Positions 18,124 to 30,100 of a DNA stretch of 31,872 bases are shown here, piece after piece. Every line of letters begins with the position of its first letter. Within the stretch, counting starts at the first letter, position 1. Under the pieces are notes generated by a model that ran no database searches, had not been told where the DNA came from, and saw only the letters and a list, made by a program, of their open reading frames with translations. The position numbers and the translations under genes are program-made. Where the stretch lies: NCBI GenBank assembly GCA_003573635.1, contig QUTJ01031842.1:1-31872 (forward strand), written 5' to 3'. Source of the DNA: Goniomonas avonlea. Lineage: Eukaryota; Cryptophyceae; Goniomonadida; Goniomonadaceae.

Positions 18124-21100
18124 ATGCCTTCTCCAGAGGAAGGCCCCCCCCCCAACAGCCGCCCAAAGGCACCTCTCAGCAGGAATGGGTCGTCATCCAA
18201 CCTTCGAGCCAGACGTTTTTCTCTCACAGATACAAAGCCTCCAACGGAGGACCTGGATGTCCTCAGTGCTTGGAATTTGTTATCAGAAAGTGTGAGCTTA
18301 TGCTCGCAAAAAGTTGCTGTTTCGCAAGAACCTGTGAAGTCAGCAAGAGAGCTTGTTGAGCGTTCTTGGTTACGCTCACCACGCAAAGGCGCGGATGGAG
18401 AGAAGCAGCGAGCTGCCGCGCGCTACTTTCGAGAGTGGCAGTCACTGCTCACATCTAAACTGTCGGCAGCAAATCGCCCCAGAGCTCGTGGTGAGCCTGA
18501 TACCAAAAAGATCGAGTCGTTTCGGCAACAGGTGAAGGAGTTGGAACGGTCTCTCGGAGCGTCAACAAAAGGGTCAAGCTCTCGACAAATCACCGACGTG
18601 ATTCGAGAAAGCAAAGAGAACATTCACGTTGCCTCAAGAAATGCATCGTCTGCTGTCGGGCAGAGCGCGGCAGCATTTGGTGTCAAGTCTATGGACGCCC
18701 TGAAACGTCGACTGGAGGATCGCATTGATGAACCTGATCTGAAATGGCTCCAGTCCAAGTTGAAAGGGCTCGAGTCGGTCGCGGTTCGAAATGCCGCCGT
18801 GGTGGCAGCAGCTCGGCGCAAAGCGCTTCTCAACAATGTCAGAATTGACCAATGGCGACGCTCAGTTCGAAAAATAAAAGTTCGCGTGCTGCAGCGCTGG
18901 TCTGGGTGGACCGCCGCCATCAGGCGCAGCCACGGCCTCACCGCACGATTCGTGCGCCGGAATCGAAAGATGTTATTTCAAGCTTGGGCGGTCTATGCAG
19001 CGAGGTGTCGGTTTGTGTGGACCGGTTCGGCAAGAATAAAGGCTGGTGCACACGGGTTGGCAGTTCGGCGATCATTCAGTGGATGGCGAGAGGTTCTCTG
19101 GAGCGCGAAGGCAGAAGTCCTCCAGCAGACACTGCACAGCACCAAGTCAGAACTTCTGGAACTCCAGGTAAGCTAACGCGCTGTCCACTTTCCAGCTGTC
19201 CGCTAGGCTGCGTTTTTTTAAAGTTTGATTTCCGATCCAGGCGAGAACGGATGCGGCATCACAGCTCCATCGCGCTATCGCGGCCAGCACCGCCGCAAGT
19301 GCACAGAGAACCAGACACGAGATAGCGACCCAACGACTGCGGCACTTGCGTTTTTCTGTGTACGCGTGCGTGTTTCGGGTGTGGGCCGCAGCCACCGCGG
19401 TGCTTATGCGGCGCCGCCGCGCAAACTGGGTGGTGACCGTGTGGGCAGAATCCACCCGCAAGCGGGTTATTTTGCGTCATGCGCTGCGGAAGATCCGTGC
19501 ACGCGGGAGGAGGCGCCATTTTGTTACTGTGCTCAAAGAATGGCGCAGGACTGCTTTTCGGAGGGCGAGAGATCACGCCGTGGTAGGTCGTTTGCAATCC
19601 CACCAGCACCACGCCCTGGGCAGATCCGCCCTCGCTCTCTGGCGCCAGTGGGCACGGCTTGGGAGGCGAGCAAACTCTTTGTGTGTGCTGTGCTGCCGTG
19701 GCTCGCTGCACCGGGCCCTCATGGTCTGGCATACGTGTGCACGGCGCATGGTGTTACTGAGGGTCGCAGCAAACAGACTGAAAGGCCGCCATCTGAGGCG
19801 GGTGCTGACTTGTTGGCTGTCTTCAACTCGCCATACCCGGCGAACCCAAGCGATTGTTTTTCGCCTGGCCATGTCGCGACAGCGGGGTGTCCTGGCGTGG
19901 CACATGTGGCAGTGGGCAGAGACTAGGCGCCAACTCGCATTAGAGCAGAAAGTGTCTGAACTCACGCACCTTGACCAAGAGAGCCAACGCGGCGCTGCCG
20001 TCGTGCAGGAGCTCCAGACGAGAATCGAACAACTGGTTCTCCAGCGCTCGGAAGAACTTGTTGTTGCAGAGGAATCCGCGAGCCGCTGCAACAAGGAACT
20101 GGCTGCGCTTTCCGAGATGAACAAGAACTTGTCCGGGCAGTTGGCACTGGCGTCGACGGCTGCAGAGGCGGCACAGCGCCAAACTGCGGATGGGATCCGC
20201 GCTCTCACGGGTCACCACGCTTGTGCTGTGGAGGCCGTGGCGATGATGGCCCAAGAGCGGGACCAAGCTCTCCGGGAGGTGGAACTCGCTGACCTGCAGC
20301 GTGTCGAGCTCACAGCGACAGTCAACACCCTCGGGGACAACTTGCGTACGCTGCGGCAGTCCATGGCGGAGTCGGTCGGGGCGCTCAAGGCGACGGTGAC
20401 GGACCGCGACGCCGAGGTGGAGGCCTTGAGAGTGGAGTTGTCGGCTGCCAACGACACAGAAACTCGGTTGCGACAGGCGGTGGATGCTGGGGAGCGAGAC
20501 CGGGAAGAGCTCAAGGTGGCAGTGACAGAGGTGGAGTCGTTGCGAGTTGAGTTGGGGGCTGCTCACGAAATAGAGGCGCAGTTGCGACAAGATTTGCAAG
20601 ACGCAATCGATTCTGCGGAGCGAGAGCGGCAAGAGCATGCGCTCATCCAGCAGAAGATGTCCGCATTGCATGTACGGCGTTGTCGGCGTGTTGTGCGTGC
20701 GTGTCGTCTGTGAGTGAGTGTGTGAGCGAGCGCACGGGTTTGTTCGTGTCTGCCTGTGTCTCTCTCCACGTATGTGTGCATGGTGCCTGTGCCTGGGCGT
20801 TCGTCATTCGTTCGTGGAAATACCTGCAAACATGCCAAGGGGATGAATGCCCCACGGTGAGCATAGGATCTGCCGAGAGGGAGGGAGCGAGAGGGGGGGG
20901 CGGAGAACTAGTGAGCTGTCACAACGAGATACGCACCCTGCCTGAGCATAGGATCGGCACATGGCTGGGTTGCACACACAAAGTTGCGTGCTTCGTGACG
21001 TGCTGCCGCAGGACGAGGCACAGGCAGCCGCGCAAGCCCAGTCGGCCCAGCTCGCTCAGTTGGAGCTCAAACTCAGGGAGTGCGTTGATCTTATATTTTG

Positions 21101-24100
21101 TTCGCGGTTAGATGTGTGAAGCAGAGATGTGTGGCATCGATGCACAGTGATGATGGTATGCATGCTGTGATGAAATAGATACGGCTTGTAGTGACATGCG
21201 CATGATGTACGGTGCACTGTTGCAGAGCGAAGAGTTTTATCTCGATGTTTGGATATTGTCCACCTTTTCAACACGGTCAGGTAGAAATCAGGGTACTGTC
21301 TTAGTTGAAACCTGCGGGATGATTTCAAGATCATTTACAATGAGCCTTTCATGAAGCGCATTGCAACCCACACATGTCTCAGCAAGCCGTTCATTATGGC
21401 AGCGAGGGCGGGATACACTATCGACGACATTCGTGAACCAACGATTTGAAGCGAGACGAACGGTGTGAGCAGGTTGCCGCAGTGGCGTGAATGTGCATGA
21501 GAACGTGTGCGTGTGTTTGCATGCACATTGCCGCACGCAATCACGCGCACACACTGGCACACTCCCTTGAGGGAACACGGACGAGCACGCGCGCGCGCAC
21601 ACAACGCATGGACACGCGGGAGTCCTCACAGTGGTGCGAGGAAGTTGCCGCAGGTGTTGCCTCCGTGTGACACACGAGCTGTGGGTCTTTTGCATGTCAG
21701 GAGCGCCTGCTTGAACCCCGAGGGTGTGCCTGCACTTGCCTGGCTGCGCGGCTTGTGTGTCTGACTCGAGTTCGGCAGAGTGCAGCGAGAGCTGGAGCAG
21801 GAACGAAGCTCTGTCGCTGCGACGTTGGAACAGTCCCAAGAAACCTGCATGCAGCAGAATACAGAGTTGCACGCGGCGCTCGCCGAGGCGTCTGCGTGGG
21901 CGGAGCGGTTCAAGCAGGAAGCTGATGCCGTCAGACAGCACGGGGAAGCGCGCTCTGCCGCTCATGAAACTGAGGTCGCGAAGCTTGCCTTAGCGCTCGG
22001 GGAGGCACAGGCGGACCTACTGGAGCGGGAAACGACTTGCGAAGCGCTGCGAGGTCAGGTCGCTGACCATGCCACGGCGCAGCAGCGAGCGGTGCTGGAG
22101 GTGGAGCATGCACGACAGCGGACAGAGCGGATCGAAAAGCTGCTGGAGAGTGTTGCGCGTGCGACAGTGGGGGAGGCCGAGCACGCGGAGGCGCAGATGT
22201 TGTCCTTGGGGCTTTTGCTGCAGCAGATGGAGAGCCTGTCTGTGGCGCGAGTATCCGAGATGGAGACCCAGCTAGCGGCCAAGAGCACGGCGTTGGCCGA
22301 TGAAATCGCTGCCCGTGCCGAGGAGAGGTTCTCGCTCACGCGAGAGTGTCACGATGAAGTCGCCGGGCTGTGTGAGACCCTGGAGCACAAGAATAGCGAA
22401 ATTTCGCGACTGACTGACGATTTAGCGATGAAGAACGAGGTGGCGGCGAGGTTGCACGAGGAGCTGCAGCAGCGCGAACGCGATGTGGACGCTCACAAGG
22501 CAGAGACTGAGGCACTTGCCGAGCTACTCACGGACCAAAAGCAGCAGCTGGATGATTTGCAAGAAACCCACAGGCAGCGCGACAGTCAGTGGCGGACTGA
22601 CACTGCCGCGCGCAGCGTAGAATTGGCACACGTGACGAGTCTGCTCAGTGCCGCGGAAGCTGACGCGGAGGCACTGCGGGGTCAAGTTGAGTCGTTGCAG
22701 TCGGAGCTCGAGTTGGCGGCAGCCGCTGGTGACGCCCAGGTAGCGAAGTTTCAGGTCAGTTGGCGAGTGGGCGATGTCTCTGAGTTGAGTGAGGGTGTGC
22801 GAGAGAGGCAGTGTGGGAGGAGAGTGTGAGGAGTGTGGATGAGCGAGCGATAGCATGTGGATCCCATGTCAGTGAGCGACCCAGCATTGAGTTGTGTCTC
22901 GATTGATTTGTATCCAATGCATGCTCTTGTCAGCCCTTGACCGTCGCCGCAGGAGCAGCACACTACCATCGAGGCGTCGCTCGCAGAATCTCAACGTGCT
23001 CTGGGCGAATGCACCGCAGAGCTCCACGAGTGCCGAGCGTCGGTGGAGCAGCTCACCCACGCGCTGGGAGAGTCACAGTCCCGGGTGTCGCAGCTAGAAT
23101 CAGAGCTCGAGGCGGCAAGACAGCAGGTTGCAGCAATGTCAGAAGTTGAAGAGGCTGAGGCGGCGGTGGCGTGGGCTGAGGCTGAGAAGTCTGCCGCGAC
23201 GGCGTCGGATGCAACTGTGCAGGCGACCCAGCTGCAGGAGCAGGTGCACCACTACCACGCGCAGGTGCAAGCTGTGAGTGAGGAACTCAAGCGCGTGAAG
23301 GAGGAGCACAGCAACCAAGTTACGGCACTCAACTCGCAGGTTGCCGCGCGGGATGCAGAGGTGTTGGGCTTGATGGGGCGGGTGTCCGAGCTCACAGAGG
23401 AGTTGGGCGGTGTGACCCGAAGGCTGAGGCAGGAGGAGGGCGAACATGCGGCAGTTGCCGCACAGGTTGCTGCCCGAGACCGGGAAGTGCTTGCCTTGAT
23501 GGAGGAGGCGGCAGACGCGGCCGCGCGCGCTGACACTCTCGCGCTGGAGGTGCAGGCGTTGCAGTCCACTCTACGCGCGTCACAGCCAGCGGGAGATGGA
23601 GATGTGTCAACGGTCTCGGTGGGGGTTTCCACGTGGGACCTGCGGCAGGAGGTCGAAAGCGACATCGCATCGTTGCGACGAGTCCTCACGGGAGACAGTG
23701 CAGACGAGCCAGCGGGTTTGGATCGAAGCCGGCTGTCTGAGGTTGACGCAACAGAAGTGATGCGGTGGGAGGAGACGCTTGGTGCGCCTTGTCTTTGGTC
23801 TTGCGTGAGGGGTGAGGGGCGAGTGGGCACCACGGCCTTTTCCGTCCAGCTGCGGCTGTCGGTTGGACACTGTCCTGCCCGAGAGCGAGCGAAAGCGAGG
23901 TGTCTAATTGTGTGGTGTGTCGATGAGTGATGTGTGCTGCGATTAGGGTGGGGAATGAGGAGAACCTGTGCTCCCAACGTTTGTTCTTCCTTACGATTTG
24001 TTCCAATGTCCAGCCTCATCCACAGCCTTATTGCAAGATGAACACCGGTGTCAAATTTGGTCACTGGTAACCCTCGCACCAGTTGTGGAGGTTCTCTCTT

Positions 24101-27100
24101 GGTGGGTGTACGGCGAGCGATTTGGAGTTCGCCCTTCGAGAGCTCGGAGGCCGCCGCTGGTGTCGTGTCGTTGTCCGAGTGTGGGAGCGTCTGCAGATTC
24201 TCACACCTTTCATTGCAGGTGATGCGAACACAACCATCGACGCGCTGACAGGGCACATCGACTCGCTCACGAACCGTGAGGCGCTCCAAGAGGCTGCTCT
24301 AGACGTCGCCGACAAGGCAAATCGGCAGCTGGCCGGCGCTGTTGCGGAACGAGACGCCACAATCTGCCAACTGCGGGCCCTGATCGACAAGGAGACGCCT
24401 GTCACGAGCGATGCTCAAACTGAGACTAGCCCATCCGAGGTACAAGATCTGATCTCCAGAGAGCAAAAAATAGACATTTCATGTGCTCGGTTGTTCTGAG
24501 TCCAATTGTAACCGCTTCCTTGAAACCAAAAGGTTTCAGCAATTCCACTGACAATGACATCTCAGGATAAGGTTGAAGCCCTTGCTCCTGGTGACGAAGA
24601 GCTGGGAGAGACACCCGAAGGCACCAATATGTCGCAAATTGAGAGCTTGCGCGTCGAGCTCACAGCAGCGCGGGAACAGCTTGTCGAACTCTCTCGTCTG
24701 CTGTCTGATCGCGACGAGGAGTTGTTGGCTGCCACTGAGGAGGTGGCGATGCTACAGCACGCGACCAGTGCAATGCAGTGCAAGACGTGTGCGAGTGACG
24801 CAGGTTCTCCCTCTCCTGTCGGCCAAAAGGGAACAGGATCTCAGACCGAGCACCAACTCAGGGAAGATGGAGCTACACAATTCTCGGACGGAGGTAGCGC
24901 CATGGAGCGGCTAGAGGGAACAGTTTTGGAGCTGAAGGAGCAGGTGTTGAGTTTGGGGCAGGGCATGACAGACTGGCAGAAGAGAGCAGAGGTGGCGCAC
25001 GCGCAGTGTGCCGAGCTGCAAGATGCACTGCAGATCGCTGAAACCGAGCTCACCAACGCTCAGATGCAATGTGACGACCAAAGGGTAGCGATCGCGGCGC
25101 TCGAGGCTGCAGCGGAGGACTACCGGCAGCAGCTGGTGGTGAGTGCGGCAGAACTCGAGGAGGCTCGGGAAACGCTGCACAGGCGGAACGAGGTCGCGCA
25201 ACGCGTGGCAGCTCAGCTGCAGGAGGAGGCAGATCTGACCGCGGCCCGTCTGTCAGAATCACAGCAGCACGCCCAGGCGTTGTCCGAGCAGCTCGAATCC
25301 GTTGCGCTGGCACGCGACTCTGCACTGTCCGAGGCTGCAAGACCGGCCGCGGATCATCTGGAAGACACTGAGCCAGCGACATCAGAGTCGCACGAAGTGC
25401 AGCAGCTGTTGGAGCGGCTGAATGATCGCGACAGCGCGTTGTCTGAGGCTGAGAAGGTCGTCGAGGAGCTCAAAGCGGCCCTTGTTCGACAAGAAGACGA
25501 ACTCAGCGACGCGAGGAGAGCGATCCTGCAGCTTGCGGCCCTCAACGACGCGACCCAGAGCAAGATTGCATCGCCTCCCCCGCCTGACGCTGCACACGGC
25601 TCGAAAGACTTGGACTCCTCTCAGCAGTCTGTGGTTCCCGAAACGCCGCTGCCCCAGTCTTCCCCCGCCTCGGCCATGAGTCCGTCCTCGCCCTTCACCC
25701 CGCTCTCCCCCATCGGACGCGTCAAAAAAATGTCGGAGCTTTCCCGCGCGCTGTGCAGCAGCGAGGCGGAGGCCGCGGAGGCACAGAGACTTGCAGCAGC
25801 GCTTGCCGACACCACCGTGGCTGAGGCTCGTGCCGTTTCGGAGGAGTTTGACCGAGTGCTCGAGCAGCGCGCGAGGGCGCTCACGTTGGCACAAGCGGCC
25901 GCCACCGCCGCCAGACAGGACGCGGATTCGCTGCGGGAGGAGCTGGCACGGCGCGAAACCGAGCTGGGCCAGGTCACCTCGGAGCTGCGAGAGGCGCGGG
26001 CACTGCATGAGGCCGAGATGGGCCAGGTCACCTCGGAGCAGTGTGAAGGCGAGACGGACCAGGCGATATCCCTGCGGCAGGAGCTGGCACAGCGTGAGAG
26101 CGAGCTAGGGCAAGCCACTGCGGAGCTGCAGGGGGCGCGAGAGCAGGTGGAGGAGCTTTCTGAGGAAGTGGGGAGAGCGACCACGGCGCTCACTGTGGCG
26201 GAGCTCGGCGCACGGGAGCTGCAAGAGCTGTTGGGTGAGGCACAAGAGCAGCTGGTGAAAGCACACAGCGAGTTGGGTCAGGCGCGAGGAGAATTGGCTG
26301 TGGCATCTGACGAGCTGGCGGAGACACAAAGGGCATTGGAGGAGACGCAAGGGGAGTTGAGGCAGGCACGAGTGGAGTTGGCAGAGTCGCGAGAGCAGCT
26401 GGCGGACAAGGAGGACCAGCAACACGCATATCGGGAGGAGCTGGCACGGCACGAGGCGGGCGCCATCGTTGCGCAGCAGTCTATCTCTGAGCTGGTGGCT
26501 ACGGTCAAGGACAAAGAGTCGGAGCTGGCTGATGCAAAGGCCAGGGTGAAGGCCGTTTCTCAGCAGGGGTCCACATCCATTGGCGAGCTGACGCGAGCCC
26601 TCATGGCGCGTGAGTCAATGCTGGCCGCGGTGAGGTCGATGGCGCAGGAGCTGGGCGCGGCGGAAGGCGTGGTGGGTGATGCTGGTGCAGCGATGCAGCA
26701 GCACGTCATGGCTCTGGAGCACGAGCAGATCCGCTGCCGTGAGCTGGAGCAAGCCGAGGACCACCTGCGAAGCACTGTGGCGGTGCAGGAGCGGCAACTC
26801 GCTGAGCTGCACGACGAGGTTGGCCTCCTGCGCGACAGACTGCTCGCCGCAGAGGCCATGCTGCAGCAAAAGGAAGCGGAGCTAATTGATTTCAAGGCCG
26901 CAGCCAGCTCCGAAGCGGAAGAGCTCGCGCAGCAGTCCCTGGCCCTGCAGCGTGCTGTGGCGGAGAAGGAGTCCGTCCTGACGGAGGTCCAGTCAGCCCT
27001 CGCGCACGACAGAGTCTCGCGAGAAGCTGGCAAGCCCAGGCTCGCCCAAACGCAGGCGCAGCTCGCAGAGAGAGAGGAGGAGGTGGCGCGCACCAAGACC

Positions 27101-30100
27101 CAGCTGTCGTCGGTGACGCAGGAGTTGGCGGAGGTGAAGGCGTTGTTGGCTGAGCGAGAGGAGCTGTTTGCGCAATCGTGCGCGGAAGGCGACGCTGAGG
27201 TGGCACGGCTCGAGGGTACGGTTTCAGAGCTCAAGGAGCAGGTGCTGAGTTTGGGGCGGGGTGTGACAGACTGGCAGCAGAGAGCAGACGCAGCGCAGGC
27301 ACGGTGCTCGGAGCTGCAAGATGCACTGCAGACTGCCGAGAGCGAGCTCGAGACGTCCGTCGTGGAGCTGCAGGAAGTGAAGCAGGAAGGATGCGAGCAG
27401 GTGGATGCACTGAATCAGCGAGAGGAGGAGCTGTCGCATGCCTTGGCGCAAGCACGGGCGCAGATTGACGAGCTCGCCGAGGCTCAGCGTGAATATCTGC
27501 TCGCACACTCTGAACAAACAGCGGAGTTGGAGCGACAGCACGTCCAAGTTGTCGAGTCGCTGGAGAAGCAGCACGAGGACACAATGCAATTGGCCGCGGA
27601 AGAGCTTTCCCAGAGGACCCAGTCGCTCACTGACGAAGTCCACTCCACTCGCGCTGCACTACAGGACGCCGAGGAGAAAGCGAAACAGCTGCAACTACAC
27701 AAGGAACAGCTACTAGGCTTGATAGAAAAGGAGCAAGCGCACCACAGAGAGCTGGAAAGGACATTTGAGAAGATGAGTGCGGAGTCATCTGAGGCGGCAA
27801 GCACGGCAGAGGACCTGCGAGGCACCTTGCTGGAGGCCAACACCAAGCTGGAGGTGTGTGAACAAGAGTTGCTGGAGGCCAACACCAAGCTGGAGGTGTG
27901 TGAAAGCGCGCTGCACGCTGCGAAACTCAAGGCGGAGGAGGGAGCGCGCACGGAGGCAGAGCTAAAGGCTGCTCTGGAGGACGCCAAAAAGCAGGCGGCG
28001 GACGGGCTTGTCGAATGTCAGCGGTACAGCGCCGAGAGCGCAGAGTTCAAGCTGCGGGTGGACCAGCTGATGAAAGACCTTGGGGTGGCGCAGAGAGAGA
28101 AGTGTGAGAACGAGGCGCGGCTGGTGCAGGAGTGCGAACAAGTGCTCGCGAGCAAGGGGGTGGTCGAGGAGGAGCTGAGCGCGGCGCTCGCGCAGCTGCA
28201 GGAGGAGCAGCAGCAGATGAAGGACCTCGAGGAGCGGCTCGACGCGGTCTCGGACGAGGCGCTGAGTGTGAAAAGGTTCAACGAGGAAACGATCGCACAG
28301 CTCGTGAAGGAGGGCAAAGAGGCGCACAAGCTTCGCAAGGACCTCGAAAACAAACTCGCTGCGGCAGTCTCACAGAACGAGGAGGCGATGCGACAGCGCC
28401 AAACCCTCGAAAGCAAAGTCGCTGACACGGAGCGAGAGCGTGATGCCCTCCGCGTCGAGCTGGCTGAGCTCGAGGAGCGCGAGGCACTCCGCGTCAGCCA
28501 AGTCGAGACGGAGTTGTCTCGAGCCCACACCCGTGTTGGCGAGCTGGAAGCAGTGGAGGGGGAGCTCAAGGAGCTGGCTGAGACTCTCCGAGGCGAGCTC
28601 AACAGATCGCTGCAGGAGGGTGACGCGCTGACGACTCGCCTCGGTGAAGTTGAGAGTGACTTGAACCGAGTCCGGGCGGACATGGAGACCGCCAGAACCA
28701 CAGCGGAGGCCGGCATGGCGGAGCTGGAGGCCCAGCTCGCCCTGCGTGTCGGAGAGCTGCACCAGGTGAAAACGCAGGCCGACGCTGAGGCAGCGGCGCT
28801 GGAGCAGCAGAACGGCCACCTCTGCGGTGAGATCGCTGAGCTCCGCGCCCTCGTTGCGGAGATGCAGGCCAGCTGCGACGCGCTGAGTGACGCCAAGGCA
28901 CAGCTCGACACCCGCGTCACCGCGGCAGAACAGCACAGCTTGGAGCTCAGCAACGATCTGGAAGAGGCGCGGCGACAGCGGGAGCTAGCCGTAGACGCGC
29001 TCGAGGGGCTTCGGGTCGCGCACACGGAGGTGTTGGCGGCCCTGGCTGCGGCAGAGGAGCGCTTGGCCTGCGCTGAAGCCGAGGTCCAGGTCCGTGTGCG
29101 AGCAGGGCCACTCCGGCTCACAACAGAATTTTTCGTCTCTGACCTTGCTCTTTGGCTTCTTGCTGGGTTGTGTTGGTGTTGCTGGCGTTTTCTCTTGCAC
29201 CGTTAGATAATGGTTCAACAAAATGATGACTCCTCAATGCGTGCTGCTGCTCACACAAACAGTCGCGGGTCTCACTCTGCTATGCAGACGCGGGTGTCGG
29301 AATTAGCGAGCGCTCGCCTTGCAAGCAATGCCTTGGAAGAGGTCCTGGAGCTGCGCCAGGTAATCGATTGCCGGCCATTGTAGTTGCTTAATGACGGCCG
29401 TCAATTGTGATTGATTGCGGTCTTTTTGCCTTGAGCCCCAAGTGCAGATTTTGTATTGCTGTCCACGTCAGGTCCAGTACCACAGCTGGCCGTCAATTGT
29501 GATTCATTGCAATTGCAATTGCTCTCAATTGCTCTAGCAATTGCAATTGTGATGATCTTGCCAATGTCATTTTCACCTTGAGCCCCAAGTGCAGATTTTG
29601 TATTGCTGTCCGCGTCAAGTCAAGTACCACAGCCACAGCCAATGTCAATTTCTTTATGTGATCCCTTGAGGTCCTAGTGCCAAGTACCAGTCCGGTTTGC
29701 CAATCGCGTTGTGGCAATCGAATGAGGGACACAGCAGTATTGGGCACAGAGGTGACCACACGACCAGGCGGCGCAGCAGCAGGCGGAGGAGAGTGTAGCA
29801 GCCCTCGAGTCCGAGGTCCGCGGCAAGGACGCAAGCCTCGCAGCGGGCGCTCATGAACTGAATCTGCTGCGACAGCAGGCAGCAGAGTATGAGCAAGGTG
29901 TGTTTGTGGTGCTGCACGCGCAAGCCTGTATGCCTGTGTGTCGTGCGCCTGTGTGTCCGTGTGCCTGTGTGCCTTAATGCTGGATTGTTTGGCATCACTT
30001 GCTGGGCGGCCTCACATCGCACCACATCCACACGTCAGTGACGGGAGGTCTCACATCACATCCACGGTTAGTCACGCCACATCCATGGTGAGTGCTAAAA

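Noticed and set aside
20711-20716. GTGAGT as the donor of intron 2
   Set aside because: A better consensus than GTACGG at 20672, but it would add R-R-C-R-R-V-V-R-A-C-type sequence and leave a frame that does not join exon 3 as cleanly.
24554-29206. A stand-alone gene of 1,550 codons starting at ATG 24554
   Set aside because: The ATG lies 12 bases before a good acceptor (tctcag|GAT), and exon 6 joins there in phase 0. The end (hydrophobic then stop at 29206) is read-through of intron 7.
29090-29206. C-terminal membrane anchor of the coiled-coil protein
   Set aside because: The hydrophobic stretch lies after a GT donor, and coiled coil resumes in frame in exons 8-13.
18018-29221. Long minus-strand frames opposite the coiled-coil exons, rich in Ser, Ala, Arg and Leu
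   Set aside because: GC-rich coiled-coil codons (GAG, CAG, GCG, CTG) leave few stops on the reverse strand; the composition is that of an antisense shadow and there is no repeat or domain logic.
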